From NCBI GenBank assembly GCA_016721425.1, contig JADKID010000038.1:310001-374000 (forward strand): a stretch of DNA of 64,000 nt, written 5' to 3'. Positions 52,542-60,914 of the stretch are shown here, piece by piece. This DNA comes from Bryobacterales bacterium (GTDB taxonomy: Bacteria; Acidobacteriota; Terriglobia; Bryobacterales; Bryobacteraceae). The position numbers were made by a program, and so were the translations under genes. The notes below the pieces were generated by a model that was given only the letters and a program-made list of their open reading frames with translations, ran no database searches and had not been told where the DNA came from. Each line of letters starts with the position of its first letter. Position 1 is the stretch's first letter.

Positions 52542-54206
52542 TTACTTCTTGGGTTCGGGACGGGCCCAGGGTGCGGGCCTGGCTGGCGGCGGTGGCGGCT
52601 GGTAGAGCGCACGGATGCGGGCCAGCGCTTTGAGTTGAATCTCGACGCCTTGCTCGAAGACTGCGCCTTCGGCCAGTAGAGTTTTCTGCAAATCCTCCAC
52701 GGATACCGATTGCACAGCGATGCCCTTCTGCGCAGCCATTGCCAGAGCCACGCCTGCCGCATGGCCCAGGATCATATACTGCGGCTCCATGCGCAGGCTG
52801 GAGTAGGCGACGTGACTGGCGGAAAAGCACACCGGCACCAGAAGGTTCTCGGCTTCCTCCGGCTTCGGCAGCAGCACGCGGTAAGGGATCTGGTAGGGTT
52901 GCACGGCCACTTCCACGTTGCCCTCGTTCAGCACGATGCCTTCCGGCGTGATGTGCCGCTGCACATTGTGGGAATCGGAGTTGTAGCTGCCCATGCCAAT
53001 CACGTCGGACTTGGTGCGTTGGGTCTGAAGATCCTTCTGTGACGCCACGAAGAAGCCCACCATGCGGCGCGCCTCGCGCACATAGAGCTGATTGGGCCAG
53101 TTGTTGGTGTCAGTAAACTCGTCCTTGGCGAGGCCCCATTGCCGCATCTCCTCCTGCAACGGGCGCGGCACCCGCGGGTCGTTGGCAAGGAAGTAGTAGT
53201 AGCCCTGCTGGTAATCGATGTGATCCTGCCAGATGCGGGCGCGCTCGGCGTAGCTGCCCTCGGGATAGCCGTAATTCTTGCCGATGTAATCGGTGGAGAA
53301 CGCGCCACGGTTGTTGAAGTCGGCCTTGCCGTTGGGGATCACCCTCAATAGGTTCGCCTCGTTGATCGTCAAGGATCGTCCCATGTACTTCGTCATCGCG
53401 GGCAGGTAGCGCGCCAGCAGTTCATAGCGCTTCGGATCGTAGCCCGCGGGCTTTGGCCACGGGATGCGATTGGCCGCAACGTTTGTCGCGATCACCCGGA
53501 AGTTGTATGCCTGGATCCGTTTGTCGGCCGATCCTGGCTCGCCGCGCGGCTCGGCCTGAACCTCGGGCAGCAGTTTGCCGCTCTCGTCCTTGGCTGGAAT
53601 GTCTACCGCGAACTGATGACTGCCGGTGTGGGCGCGGACCCCCGCCAGCGGCTCGCCGTACTGCGCGGTGCCCTCCCGGCCGTAGGTATAGCTGACGCCG
53701 GCCTGCGCCATCAGGTCGCCCTCGTAGCTGCAATCGGCGAAGACCTTGGCGCGGAAGCGCGCGCCGTTTTCCATGACCACTTCCACAATCCGTGCGCCTT
53801 GCTTGATCACGCCCTTCTTTTCCACCAGGCGGTGCTTTTCGAGCAGTGTCACATTGGCATCAGCGAGCATCTGCCGCATGATTTTTTCGGCGACGCCGGG
53901 CTCCGGCATCCAGGACAACGATTGCAGATGGCGGTCCTGCTGATAGTAACGGCCGGCGCGCCAATAGAACTCGAGCGCCATGCCGCCGATGACTTCGATC
54001 TTGCCGACGTCGGTGCCGGAGAGCCCGCCGGTGACCATGCCGCCGATGTGGTTGCCGGGTTCCAGCAACGCCGTCTTCAAGCCATGCCGCGCGGCGGCAG
54101 TGGCGGTGGCGACACCACCCGCGGTGCCGCCGTAAACAACCAGGTCAAACTGCTGCTGGGCCAGCGCGGAGCCGGCCAGCAGTAGCGTCAGGAAGAGGGT
54201 GCGCAT
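52542..54206 (-). CDS. Exported FAD-dependent oxidoreductase, copy 2
   Basis: A 554-residue paralogue of the next gene, with the same layout: signal peptide (FLTLLLAGSALAQ), then LVVYGGTAGGVATA, GGMVTGGLSGTDVG, FADCSYEGDLMAQAGVSYT, GMGSYNSDSHN and EPQYMILGHAAGVA. It carries an extra Pro-rich C-terminus (QPPPPPARPAPW). The pair likely arose by tandem duplication, separated by 18 bases. Both probably act outside the cytoplasm on the product taken up by the adjacent Oar-like receptor, but this is inference. Confidence 0.9.
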   Translation of the reverse strand: MRTLFLTLLLAGSALAQQQFDLVVYGGTAGGVATATAAARHGLKTALLEPGNHIGGMVTGGLSGTDVGKIEVIGGMALEFYWRAGRYYQQDRHLQSLSWMPEPGVAEKIMRQMLADANVTLLEKHRLVEKKGVIKQGARIVEVVMENGARFRAKVFADCSYEGDLMAQAGVSYTYGREGTAQYGEPLAGVRAHTGSHQFAVDIPAKDESGKLLPEVQAEPRGEPGSADKRIQAYNFRVIATNVAANRIPWPKPAGYDPKRYELLARYLPAMTKYMGRSLTINEANLLRVIPNGKADFNNRGAFSTDYIGKNYGYPEGSYAERARIWQDHIDYQQGYYYFLANDPRVPRPLQEEMRQWGLAKDEFTDTNNWPNQLYVREARRMVGFFVASQKDLQTQRTKSDVIGMGSYNSDSHNVQRHITPEGIVLNEGNVEVAVQPYQIPYRVLLPKPEEAENLLVPVCFSASHVAYSSLRMEPQYMILGHAAGVALAMAAQKGIAVQSVSVEDLQKTLLAEGAVFEQGVEIQLKALARIRALYQPPPPPARPAPWARPEPKK

Positions 54207-54215
54207 TGGTCCATC

Positions 54216-57200
54216 CTAGAACGACAGGTGCATCCCCATCTGCATCCTGCGGGCATCCAACGCACCAAAGATACGCCCAAAGTTAGCGTTCGTGTTGACG
54301 CCCGCGGTATTGGGCGAGAAACTCGTGTTCGGGTTGTTGAGGTTGACGGTGTTGAGCGCGTTGAACATCTCCCAGCGCGTCTCCAGCTTGAACCGCTCCG
54401 CGATGCGGAAGTTCTTGAAGATGGAGAAGCTCACGTCCACCAGGCCCGGGCCACGCGTGCGCGGTAGCGTGCGCGGCGCGTTGCCGATGGTCCAGTTGGC
54501 GGGATTGCGGAACACGGTGGTGTTGAACCAGCCGTTGGCGGAGCGCTGATCACTCGGCAGAGTAGGTTCGCCCACCACGTCCGGATAAGCGATGCCGGTG
54601 AAGTTGTTGGTCCCGCGCACCGTCAGGGGCAGGCCGGTCTGGAACGTGCCGATGCCGTTCAACTGCCAGCCGCCGAGGAAGCCGTCGGCCACCTTGTTCA
54701 TGCTCTTTCCGAACGTGCGGCCGCGGCCGAAGGGCATCTCCCAGACTCCGCTGGTGACCACGCGCTGCGAGACGTCGTCGGGATCGATGGCGCGATCGAT
54801 GCTCTGGTTGTAGGCGCCGATTCGGAAGTCGGCCAGGTTGGCGCCCTCGCCGCCACCGCCCACGCTGGGGATGCTGCCGATCAGCTTCGATTTGGTATAG
54901 CTGACCAGCGCGCTCACGCCGTTGGAGAATCGCTTCTCGGCAAAGAGCTGCAGCGAATGATAGATGGTGCTGGCGTTGTTGTTGGCGAAGGTCTGCACGG
55001 TCTGGTAATCCGGGAACGGGCGCAGTAGCACTTGGGCCTGCACCTGTCTGCTGGAGAGCGCGCCCGTCTTGATCTGGCCGAAGAACGGATTGTCCACCAG
55101 TTTCTGCAGGTTGGCGCCTTCACTGGCAAAGTACTTCGGGTCGAGCTGATTGAGGTTGTAGTTGCCGCCGTAGAGCTTGGTGCCCTTGCTGCCGGCGTAC
55201 ACGGCCGAGACCACCCATCCCTGCCAGAGGGAGCGCTGGATGGCCACATTCCATTGCTGGAGGTACGGTACCGGCGCGTTGCGGTCCTGGTAGCGGACGC
55301 TGAGGCCGCGGAAGGCGCTGGGGCCGCCGGCCGAGCCGAGCGGTTGCAGGATGGAGGCAGGGCCCTGGCTGAAGAGGAACGCCCGGCTGGGCGTGCCCGC
55401 GGGTTGGGCAAATGGCGTGTCGATCGAGTAGCCGAATGCGTTGGAACTGTCGCCCACCGTGTTGCCCTGATCGGAGGTTGTGTAGATCAGGCCCCATCCG
55501 GCGCGGATGGCCATCTTTCCGTCGTTCTTGGGATCCCACGCGAGACCGATGCGCGGGCCGAAGTTGTTCTTGTCCAGCTCGACAAAGTCCTTGGCAAAGC
55601 CTCCAATGCCGGCGTAGTTGAGCACGCCCGGCCGCTTGGTTTCGCTGTTCATGACGAACGGATCGAAGTTGGAGTAGCGGTTGTGCATCTCGGAGGGGCC
55701 GAAGCTGATGTCATAGCGCACACCGAGGTTCAACGTCAGGTTGCGCCGGATCTTCCAGTCGTCCTGGAAATAGACGCCCAGAGGCACGGAGCGGTACTGG
55801 AAGAAGGGCCGGTAGCCCAACTGCCCGCCGCTCACCTCGCCCATCAGGAACGTCGCCATGCCAAAGCCCGTGCCGGCCGGCGATGCCGGATTGCTGGTGA
55901 GATCAGCGTTGAAATTGAATACGCCGGAAGGATTGGCGCGGTTGACGAAGCTGAGCCGGGACCAGCGCAGGTCGAAGCCGGTCTTCAAAGTGTGTTTGCC
56001 CTTCGTGATGTTGAGGCCGTCGACGATCTGGATGTACTGCTGGGCGCGCAGGCCGGCCGAGAAGCTGGAACTGCCGATAGCCAGCATGCTGGCGATGACT
56101 ACTGGCGGGAACTGGTCCTGCGGGATGACGGAAGGGTAGCCCAGCTTGGCGGGCCAGCCCTGATCGAAACTGGGATGCTGGAAAGGCAGCCACTGGCGGG
56201 CGGCGGCGATGCGCAGATCGTTCAGCATGGTAGGCCCGAACATGCGCGAATAGCTGGCCACGGCGCTGTGATTATCGCGCTGATCATTGCGGGCAGCGGG
56301 ATCGGCCGGGCCCAGGCCCCAGCCCGTGTCCTCGCGGGTGTTGCGGGTGACGCTGTAGCGAAAGAAGAGGTTCGAACTGTCGTTGATGCGGTGGTCGGCG
56401 CGCATCGTCGTCGTGCCCTGATCCAGCTTGGAGGGCACCAGCGCCACAAAGTTGTTGGCGTTGGTGAAGGCATCGGTGGGTGTCGCATTGGCCACAGGCA
56501 TGTAGGGCAGCACCCGCAACGAGAGCGGGTCCATGCGGCTCTTTTGCACAATGTTGCCGGGGAGCACGTCGCGCACAAAACCGGTTCCGGTGGCGTTGGC
56601 CCGCGTGGTGGAAGGATCGAACAGCGGGATCAACACGCCCTTGCCGTCGCGAGTATTGGAGAAGTCGCCATCGCGCTCACGTTGCGTTGCCACCGTGCCC
56701 AGCCGGGGCGACCCGGTGGCGCGCCATTTCCACTGCTCGTAGCCGGCGAAGAAAAACGTCCGGTTCCTGCCGTTGTACAGTTTCGGGATCACCACTGGGC
56801 CGCCCACCGTGCCGCCGTACTGGTTGTAGCGCAGCACCTGCTTGATGCGGCCCGTGCGCGGGTCGGGTTGGGTGGAAAAGGCGTTACGAGCGTCCAGAGC
56901 GTCGTTTCGCAGGAACTCGTAGAGTGAGCCGTGGAACTCGTTGGTGCCGGACTTGGTGGCGACGTTCACTACGCCGCCGCTCGTCTGGCCATATTCCGCT
57001 TTTAGCGCGTTCGTCTCCACGCGGAACTCCTGCACTGCGTCCGCCATCGGCACCACTGCGATCTCGTTGTGAACGGGCGCTGAGTTGACCGCGCCGTCCA
57101 AAAAGAACTGGTTGCCATACGCGGGGCCGCCGTTGATGCGGATCTGCGAAAAGGTCTGGTTGCTCACTTCCGCGAAACCGTCCGTCGTGTTCGACCGGGG

Positions 57201-57680
57201 CTGAACTCCAGCCACAATCTTGACCAGGTTGAACACATGCCGGCCGTTTAGGGGCAAATCCTCAATTCGCCGTGTTTCCACTACCGTGCCCAGCGCAGAA
57301 TCCTCGGTCTGCACACGCGGGATCTCCGCCGTGACGTTCACGCTTTCGCTCACCGCGCCGATCTCCAGCTTGATATCCACCTTCAACCGTTGGGAGACTT
57401 CCAGGATCAGTCCACTCTGCTTGTAGCCTTTGAATCCTGCCATTGTCGCCGTCAGCTCATACGGCCCAGCGGGAACGGCCGGGATCACATACGTTCCGTC
57501 TTCGGAACTGACGGCCTTATAGGTCAGGCTGGTGCCGGTGTTTGTCACCACGACCTGGACGTTCGGCGCCCCGGCGCCCTGCGGATCCGTCACCGTGCCG
57601 GTGAACGTCCCTTGCGTACTTTGTGCCCAAACGGCCGTCGCGGCCCAAACGCAGATCAGCGCGATCCTTGGAATCAACAT
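54216..57680 (-). CDS. Oar-like TonB-dependent outer-membrane receptor
   Basis: A 1154-residue outer-membrane protein. After the signal peptide (IALICVWAATAVWAQ) comes a carboxypeptidase-regulatory-like domain (residues 20-105, GTVTDPQGAGAPNVQV). The plug follows with IEDLPLNGRHVFNLVKIVAGVQ, then a long beta-barrel ending in the terminal aromatic HLSF. Such proteins are massively expanded in Acidobacteria and are thought to import large or insoluble nutrients. I choose the second ATG (57680) because GGAGG sits 8 bases upstream, overlapping the first ATG at 57695. It is first in the set Oar, FAD oxidoreductase 2, FAD oxidoreductase 1, GH97, spaced by 9 to 18 bases. Confidence 0.93.
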   Translation of the reverse strand: MLIPRIALICVWAATAVWAQSTQGTFTGTVTDPQGAGAPNVQVVVTNTGTSLTYKAVSSEDGTYVIPAVPAGPYELTATMAGFKGYKQSGLILEVSQRLKVDIKLEIGAVSESVNVTAEIPRVQTEDSALGTVVETRRIEDLPLNGRHVFNLVKIVAGVQPRSNTTDGFAEVSNQTFSQIRINGGPAYGNQFFLDGAVNSAPVHNEIAVVPMADAVQEFRVETNALKAEYGQTSGGVVNVATKSGTNEFHGSLYEFLRNDALDARNAFSTQPDPRTGRIKQVLRYNQYGGTVGGPVVIPKLYNGRNRTFFFAGYEQWKWRATGSPRLGTVATQRERDGDFSNTRDGKGVLIPLFDPSTTRANATGTGFVRDVLPGNIVQKSRMDPLSLRVLPYMPVANATPTDAFTNANNFVALVPSKLDQGTTTMRADHRINDSSNLFFRYSVTRNTREDTGWGLGPADPAARNDQRDNHSAVASYSRMFGPTMLNDLRIAAARQWLPFQHPSFDQGWPAKLGYPSVIPQDQFPPVVIASMLAIGSSSFSAGLRAQQYIQIVDGLNITKGKHTLKTGFDLRWSRLSFVNRANPSGVFNFNADLTSNPASPAGTGFGMATFLMGEVSGGQLGYRPFFQYRSVPLGVYFQDDWKIRRNLTLNLGVRYDISFGPSEMHNRYSNFDPFVMNSETKRPGVLNYAGIGGFAKDFVELDKNNFGPRIGLAWDPKNDGKMAIRAGWGLIYTTSDQGNTVGDSSNAFGYSIDTPFAQPAGTPSRAFLFSQGPASILQPLGSAGGPSAFRGLSVRYQDRNAPVPYLQQWNVAIQRSLWQGWVVSAVYAGSKGTKLYGGNYNLNQLDPKYFASEGANLQKLVDNPFFGQIKTGALSSRQVQAQVLLRPFPDYQTVQTFANNNASTIYHSLQLFAEKRFSNGVSALVSYTKSKLIGSIPSVGGGGEGANLADFRIGAYNQSIDRAIDPDDVSQRVVTSGVWEMPFGRGRTFGKSMNKVADGFLGGWQLNGIGTFQTGLPLTVRGTNNFTGIAYPDVVGEPTLPSDQRSANGWFNTTVFRNPANWTIGNAPRTLPRTRGPGLVDVSFSIFKNFRIAERFKLETRWEMFNALNTVNLNNPNTSFSPNTAGVNTNANFGRIFGALDARRMQMGMHLSF

Positions 57681-57699
57681 GGAAACTGCCTCCATATTG

Positions 57700-57710
57700 A
57701 CTGTACTGTA
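57700..57710. promoter_or_regulatory. Shared motif ACTGTACTGTA, copy 1
   Basis: The 112-base spacer between the Oar-like gene and the divergent regulator contains ACTGTACTGTA, 20 bases upstream of the Oar start. The same 11 bases recur at 59850-59860 in the next divergent spacer. It contains an overlapping ACTGTA repeat and a CTGTACAG-like symmetry in part. It is a candidate operator for the adjacent regulator or another factor; the evidence is only recurrence and position. Confidence 0.35.
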
Positions 57711-57792
57711 ACGAAGACCCTCAAACGGAGATAGAATGGGGTGGATTAACGGTTAAAAGCTTTTGCTTGCAGTCTCTTCCGGAAAACACTCA

Positions 57793-59076
57793 ATGGCTTC
57801 GTCTACCATTCCAGCCACTGTGCCGCCACCCGATCAGGTGATGGCCGAGCTCGAACGGCTGCTCGATAGCCGCTGGCTGCGAGAGTCTCATCAACTCCGG
57901 CGCCTGCTCCGCCACATTGTGGAGGAGACCATTGCCGGTCGAGCGGACGGACTGAAAGAGTACTCCCTGGGGCTGGAGGTCTTCCACCGTTCGGGCGACT
58001 ACGATCCGCGAAACGATGCTATCGTCCGGGTCCAGGCAAGTCTGCTGCGCAAGAAGATCCAGAGCTACTACGAGAACGAGGGCCAGGCTTCTGTCTTGCG
58101 GATTGATCTCCCGCGCGGAGGCTACGTCCCCCTGATTGCCTTCCGGCAACTTGAGCCCGATGAGCCGCCTGCCATCGTCCCCGTCCCGGCGGCGCGACGG
58201 TTTCCCCTTTGGGCGGCGTTCCTCGCGGGAGCGGTCTCTGCGGCGGCGCTCACCGCCGCCCTGCTTCACCGGCCGCCCGACCCTGCGCTGGCGCCGATCG
58301 CCGCACCGTCAATCTGGGCGCAATTCCTCCTGCCGGGCGTTCCGACCATTGTCAGCTTCGGCGTGCCGCTCTTCTACAACGGAGGCGACGGGCTCTATCT
58401 GCGTGACGTTCGCGTCAACCAGCCCTCCGATCCACGGGGCCAGTTCATCATCGAGATCCAACGCATCTTGAAGATGCAGTTTCGCCCCCACGATGACGTC
58501 TACACCGGCATTGGGGAAGCCCTCGGCACCCACGAAGTCACGCGGTTTCTTGAAGAGCGACGCCAGCCGGTCCGGATCCTGAATTCGCACTTCCTGGCGC
58601 CGTCGGAAATCGCCGGCAAGAACCTGGTGGTCATTTCCTCTTTGCGCTTCCAGACACTGCTTCAGAGCCTCGATCTGCCGTCCGCATTCCGCTACAACGG
58701 TGACGGGGCTGGCTCGATTGAACCCAACACTGTTCTGCCGGGGGAAAAGGCCAGCTATGCGGCCACTGGGTTCTCCGGGGTTGCCACCACTTACTCGCTC
58801 GTGTCGCTCTGGCCCGGGACGCAGTTGGACCGCCGCATCCTCCGCCTCGGCGGGATGCACAGCTGGTCCACATTTGGCGCTGTGCAATACATCCTGGACC
58901 CTGCCCACCAGGCAGTCCTGCAGAAGTCGTTGGACGCTGACCCGGTAGATGGCCCACGCGGCCGGAAGTCGCCCTACTTCGAAGTCCTTCTCCGGCTGGA
59001 AGGCAAAGACGAGCAGGTGCGCTCCGTTCAGTACGTCACGCACCGCTATCTCCAAGCCAAGCCAGTCAATCAGTAA
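57793..59076 (+). CDS. Membrane-bound winged-helix-like regulator with periplasmic domain
   Basis: A 427-residue protein of a kind common in Acidobacteria. The N-terminal 110 residues (LERLLDSRWLRES, LRRLLRHIVEETIAGRADG, LKEYSLGLEVFHR, DYDPRNDAIVRVQASLL, LRIDLPRGGYVP) form a predicted DNA-binding domain. A transmembrane helix near 136-155 (AAFLAGAVSAAALTAALL) leads to a periplasmic region of about 270 residues with no recognised domain. This ToxR-like topology suggests one-step sensing. It starts at ATG 57793; a longer TTG frame begins at 57763. It is divergent from the Oar-like receptor, which it probably controls, and converges on the peptidoglycan-binding gene, ending 3 bases from it. Confidence 0.75.
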   Translation: MASSTIPATVPPPDQVMAELERLLDSRWLRESHQLRRLLRHIVEETIAGRADGLKEYSLGLEVFHRSGDYDPRNDAIVRVQASLLRKKIQSYYENEGQASVLRIDLPRGGYVPLIAFRQLEPDEPPAIVPVPAARRFPLWAAFLAGAVSAAALTAALLHRPPDPALAPIAAPSIWAQFLLPGVPTIVSFGVPLFYNGGDGLYLRDVRVNQPSDPRGQFIIEIQRILKMQFRPHDDVYTGIGEALGTHEVTRFLEERRQPVRILNSHFLAPSEIAGKNLVVISSLRFQTLLQSLDLPSAFRYNGDGAGSIEPNTVLPGEKASYAATGFSGVATTYSLVSLWPGTQLDRRILRLGGMHSWSTFGAVQYILDPAHQAVLQKSLDADPVDGPRGRKSPYFEVLLRLEGKDEQVRSVQYVTHRYLQAKPVNQ

Positions 59077-59079
59077 GCG

Positions 59080-59817
59080 TCAAACCAGCAGAAAATCCCG
59101 GTCTTTCAACCCGCGAGACCGCCGGCACACCTCGAACCCTTCTGGCACGCCATCGTCGTTCGTGTTGCCCTCAATGGTGGTCATCGCGTCGCCCTGCACC
59201 TGTGCCACTATGCCAATGTGTTGCCAGTGGAAGGGTGATTTCCGGACCAGGAACAGCGTTCCGGCCGCCACCTTGGCGAAGTCCGCCGCAGTCTTCGTTT
59301 GCAGCAGGATCCCCTTGGTTTGGGCAATTCCGGCCAGGGAGTCGCAGCCGAAAACCCGTGGCAGCGGCGCCGGCACGCCCAGCGTGTCGCTGGCCTGTTT
59401 CAGGACGAACGTTGCAAAGCCGGCGCACCACGGCCACGCCGGCCCCTCGTTGTTGTTCATGTAGAGGCGCACCCACGGGCCGCTGTTCTCCCCGCCCACC
59501 TCTCTCGGATGCTGCGCCAAATGCCGCTCGGCGTAGGCGACTACCAACTGCCGCAGACTCTTTGAGCCGGCGGGCAGCGGTTGCAGCACCGTGCGCATGG
59601 GCGCCACCAGTGCCTCCCAGGTGGGTTGATCCACTTGCCCGGTTGTGGCGAGCTTGGCCTTCTTCTGAAAGCCCAGCACCGCCAGTTCCGTTCCAGGGCC
59701 ATAGTCGCCGTCCACCATCACGCTAGAGCCGTTCAGGCACAGCCACTCCTGCGCCAGGCGCACGAGCTTGTTCTTTTCTCCACGCGCGGTCGTTTTAACG
59801 AATTCCAGTTCTTTCAT
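59080..59817 (-). CDS. Peptidoglycan-binding domain plus CHAP/NlpC-like cysteine hydrolase
   Basis: A 245-residue cell-wall-hydrolase-like protein. A PG_binding_1 domain (VDGDYGPGTELAVLGFQ, about residues 30-75) is followed by a cysteine-peptidase domain with Cys in AWPWCAGFATFVL (about 127), His in HWQHIGIV (about 200) and an Asn/Asp segment EGNTND. No signal peptide is visible, so export would need a holin, a secretion system or lysis. I start at ATG 59817 (MKELEF) because GGAGG is 7 bases upstream; a longer frame begins at 59847. It resembles phage endolysins and contractile or type VI-associated amidases, but no such genes are near. Confidence 0.82.
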   Translation of the reverse strand: MKELEFVKTTARGEKNKLVRLAQEWLCLNGSSVMVDGDYGPGTELAVLGFQKKAKLATTGQVDQPTWEALVAPMRTVLQPLPAGSKSLRQLVVAYAERHLAQHPREVGGENSGPWVRLYMNNNEGPAWPWCAGFATFVLKQASDTLGVPAPLPRVFGCDSLAGIAQTKGILLQTKTAADFAKVAAGTLFLVRKSPFHWQHIGIVAQVQGDAMTTIEGNTNDDGVPEGFEVCRRSRGLKDRDFLLV

Positions 59818-59849
59818 AGCCGGGCCTCCAATTCGTTCCCAGTTCATTC

Positions 59850-59860
59850 ACTGTACTGTA
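59850..59860. promoter_or_regulatory. Shared motif ACTGTACTGTA, copy 2
   Basis: An identical copy of the motif at 57700-57710, in the 69-base divergent spacer between the CHAP-like gene and the metallophosphoesterase. It overlaps the position where the -35 element of the metallophosphoesterase would lie if TACACT (about 59873-59878) is its -10 box. That -10 would put transcription very close to the ATG at 59887, which has no ribosome site, so the message may be leaderless. Confidence 0.35.
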
Positions 59861-59886
59861 GTCTCCGGTCGGCTACACTTTTCTGT

Positions 59887-60759
59887 ATGCCCATCTCGTC
59901 ACTGCCGTCTCTCTCCCGCCGGACCTTCTCGCTCACTGCCTTGGGCGCCGGGGCCACGCTGCTCCGTTCCGCCGCCCCGGAGATGCACTGGGCTTTGCTC
60001 TCTGATACTCACATCCCGGCCGACGATACCAACACCTACCGGGGCTTCCAGCCCGTGGCCAATCTCAAGCGGATTGTGCCTGAAATCGTCGCCGCCAAGC
60101 CGCAGGGCGCGCTGATCTGCGGAGATGTCGCCAGGTTGCAGGGGCTGCCGGGAGATTACGACGCGGTGCGCCAGATCCTCAAGCCCGTGACCGAAAAGAT
60201 GCCCGTTGCCTTCGCACTAGGCAATCATGACCACCGCGCGAACTTCGTCAGCGCCCTTGGCACGGCACAGACCGGCGCGCAAGCACTGAAGAACCGGCAT
60301 GTGCTCGTCATCGAAGGACCGGGCGTGCGGTTCATCGTGCTCGATTCGCTGGTGGAGGCCAACTCCACGCCTGGCTTTCTCGGCAAGGCCCAACGCACTT
60401 GGCTGGCGGAGTATTTGAAGACCTCTAGTGATCTGGCTACGTTGATCTTCGTTCACCACACGCTGGCCGACGACGATGGCGCGTTGCTGGACGCTCCGCG
60501 CCTGATGGAAATGGTTCGGCCCGTCCGCAAAGTAAAGGCGATCTTCTATGGCCACTCCCACAACTACGCCTACGATCAGTGGGAGGGCATCCACCTGGTG
60601 AACCTGCCTGCCGTCGGCTACAACTTCCGCGATTCGGAGCCCGTGGGCTGGGTGGAGGCGAAGCTGCGAGGCGACGGAGCCGCGCTGACTCTTCGCTCAT
60701 TTGGGGGGAACCAGGAGAAGAATGGGAAGACTGTGGATCTGCGGTGGCGGAGCGCGTAA
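59887..60759 (+). CDS. Tat-exported metallophosphoesterase
   Basis: A 290-residue calcineurin-like phosphoesterase. The leader SRRTFSLTALGAGATLL has the twin-Arg motif followed by a moderate hydrophobic stretch. Metal-binding motifs are complete: SDTHIPAD, GDVARL, GNHDH, VHHTL and GHSHNY. The substrate (phosphate ester or pyrophosphate bond) is not predictable. I start at 59887; the longer frame from 59581 runs across the divergent gene. The motif ACTGTACTGTA lies upstream. Confidence 0.92.
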   Translation: MPISSLPSLSRRTFSLTALGAGATLLRSAAPEMHWALLSDTHIPADDTNTYRGFQPVANLKRIVPEIVAAKPQGALICGDVARLQGLPGDYDAVRQILKPVTEKMPVAFALGNHDHRANFVSALGTAQTGAQALKNRHVLVIEGPGVRFIVLDSLVEANSTPGFLGKAQRTWLAEYLKTSSDLATLIFVHHTLADDDGALLDAPRLMEMVRPVRKVKAIFYGHSHNYAYDQWEGIHLVNLPAVGYNFRDSEPVGWVEAKLRGDGAALTLRSFGGNQEKNGKTVDLRWRSA

Positions 60760-60914
60760 GCCCCGTGTTTGGCCTTAGTGTCGGTACGGTCTTCTGCTTA
60801 GGTGACTAGTACGAAGGGGTTTGAGAAATCGAGCTAAGGTACCAGCCTGATTTGAGTCCATAGTCCTATTGGCCTCCTAGCGGTCCACCCTTAAGATTTA
60901 TGTAGGGTATTTGC

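Noticed and set aside
55032..56927. Plus-strand open frame of 631 codons antisense to the Oar-like gene
   Set aside because: Ala/Gly/Val/Glu-rich shadow of the receptor gene; no start context and no recognisable domain.
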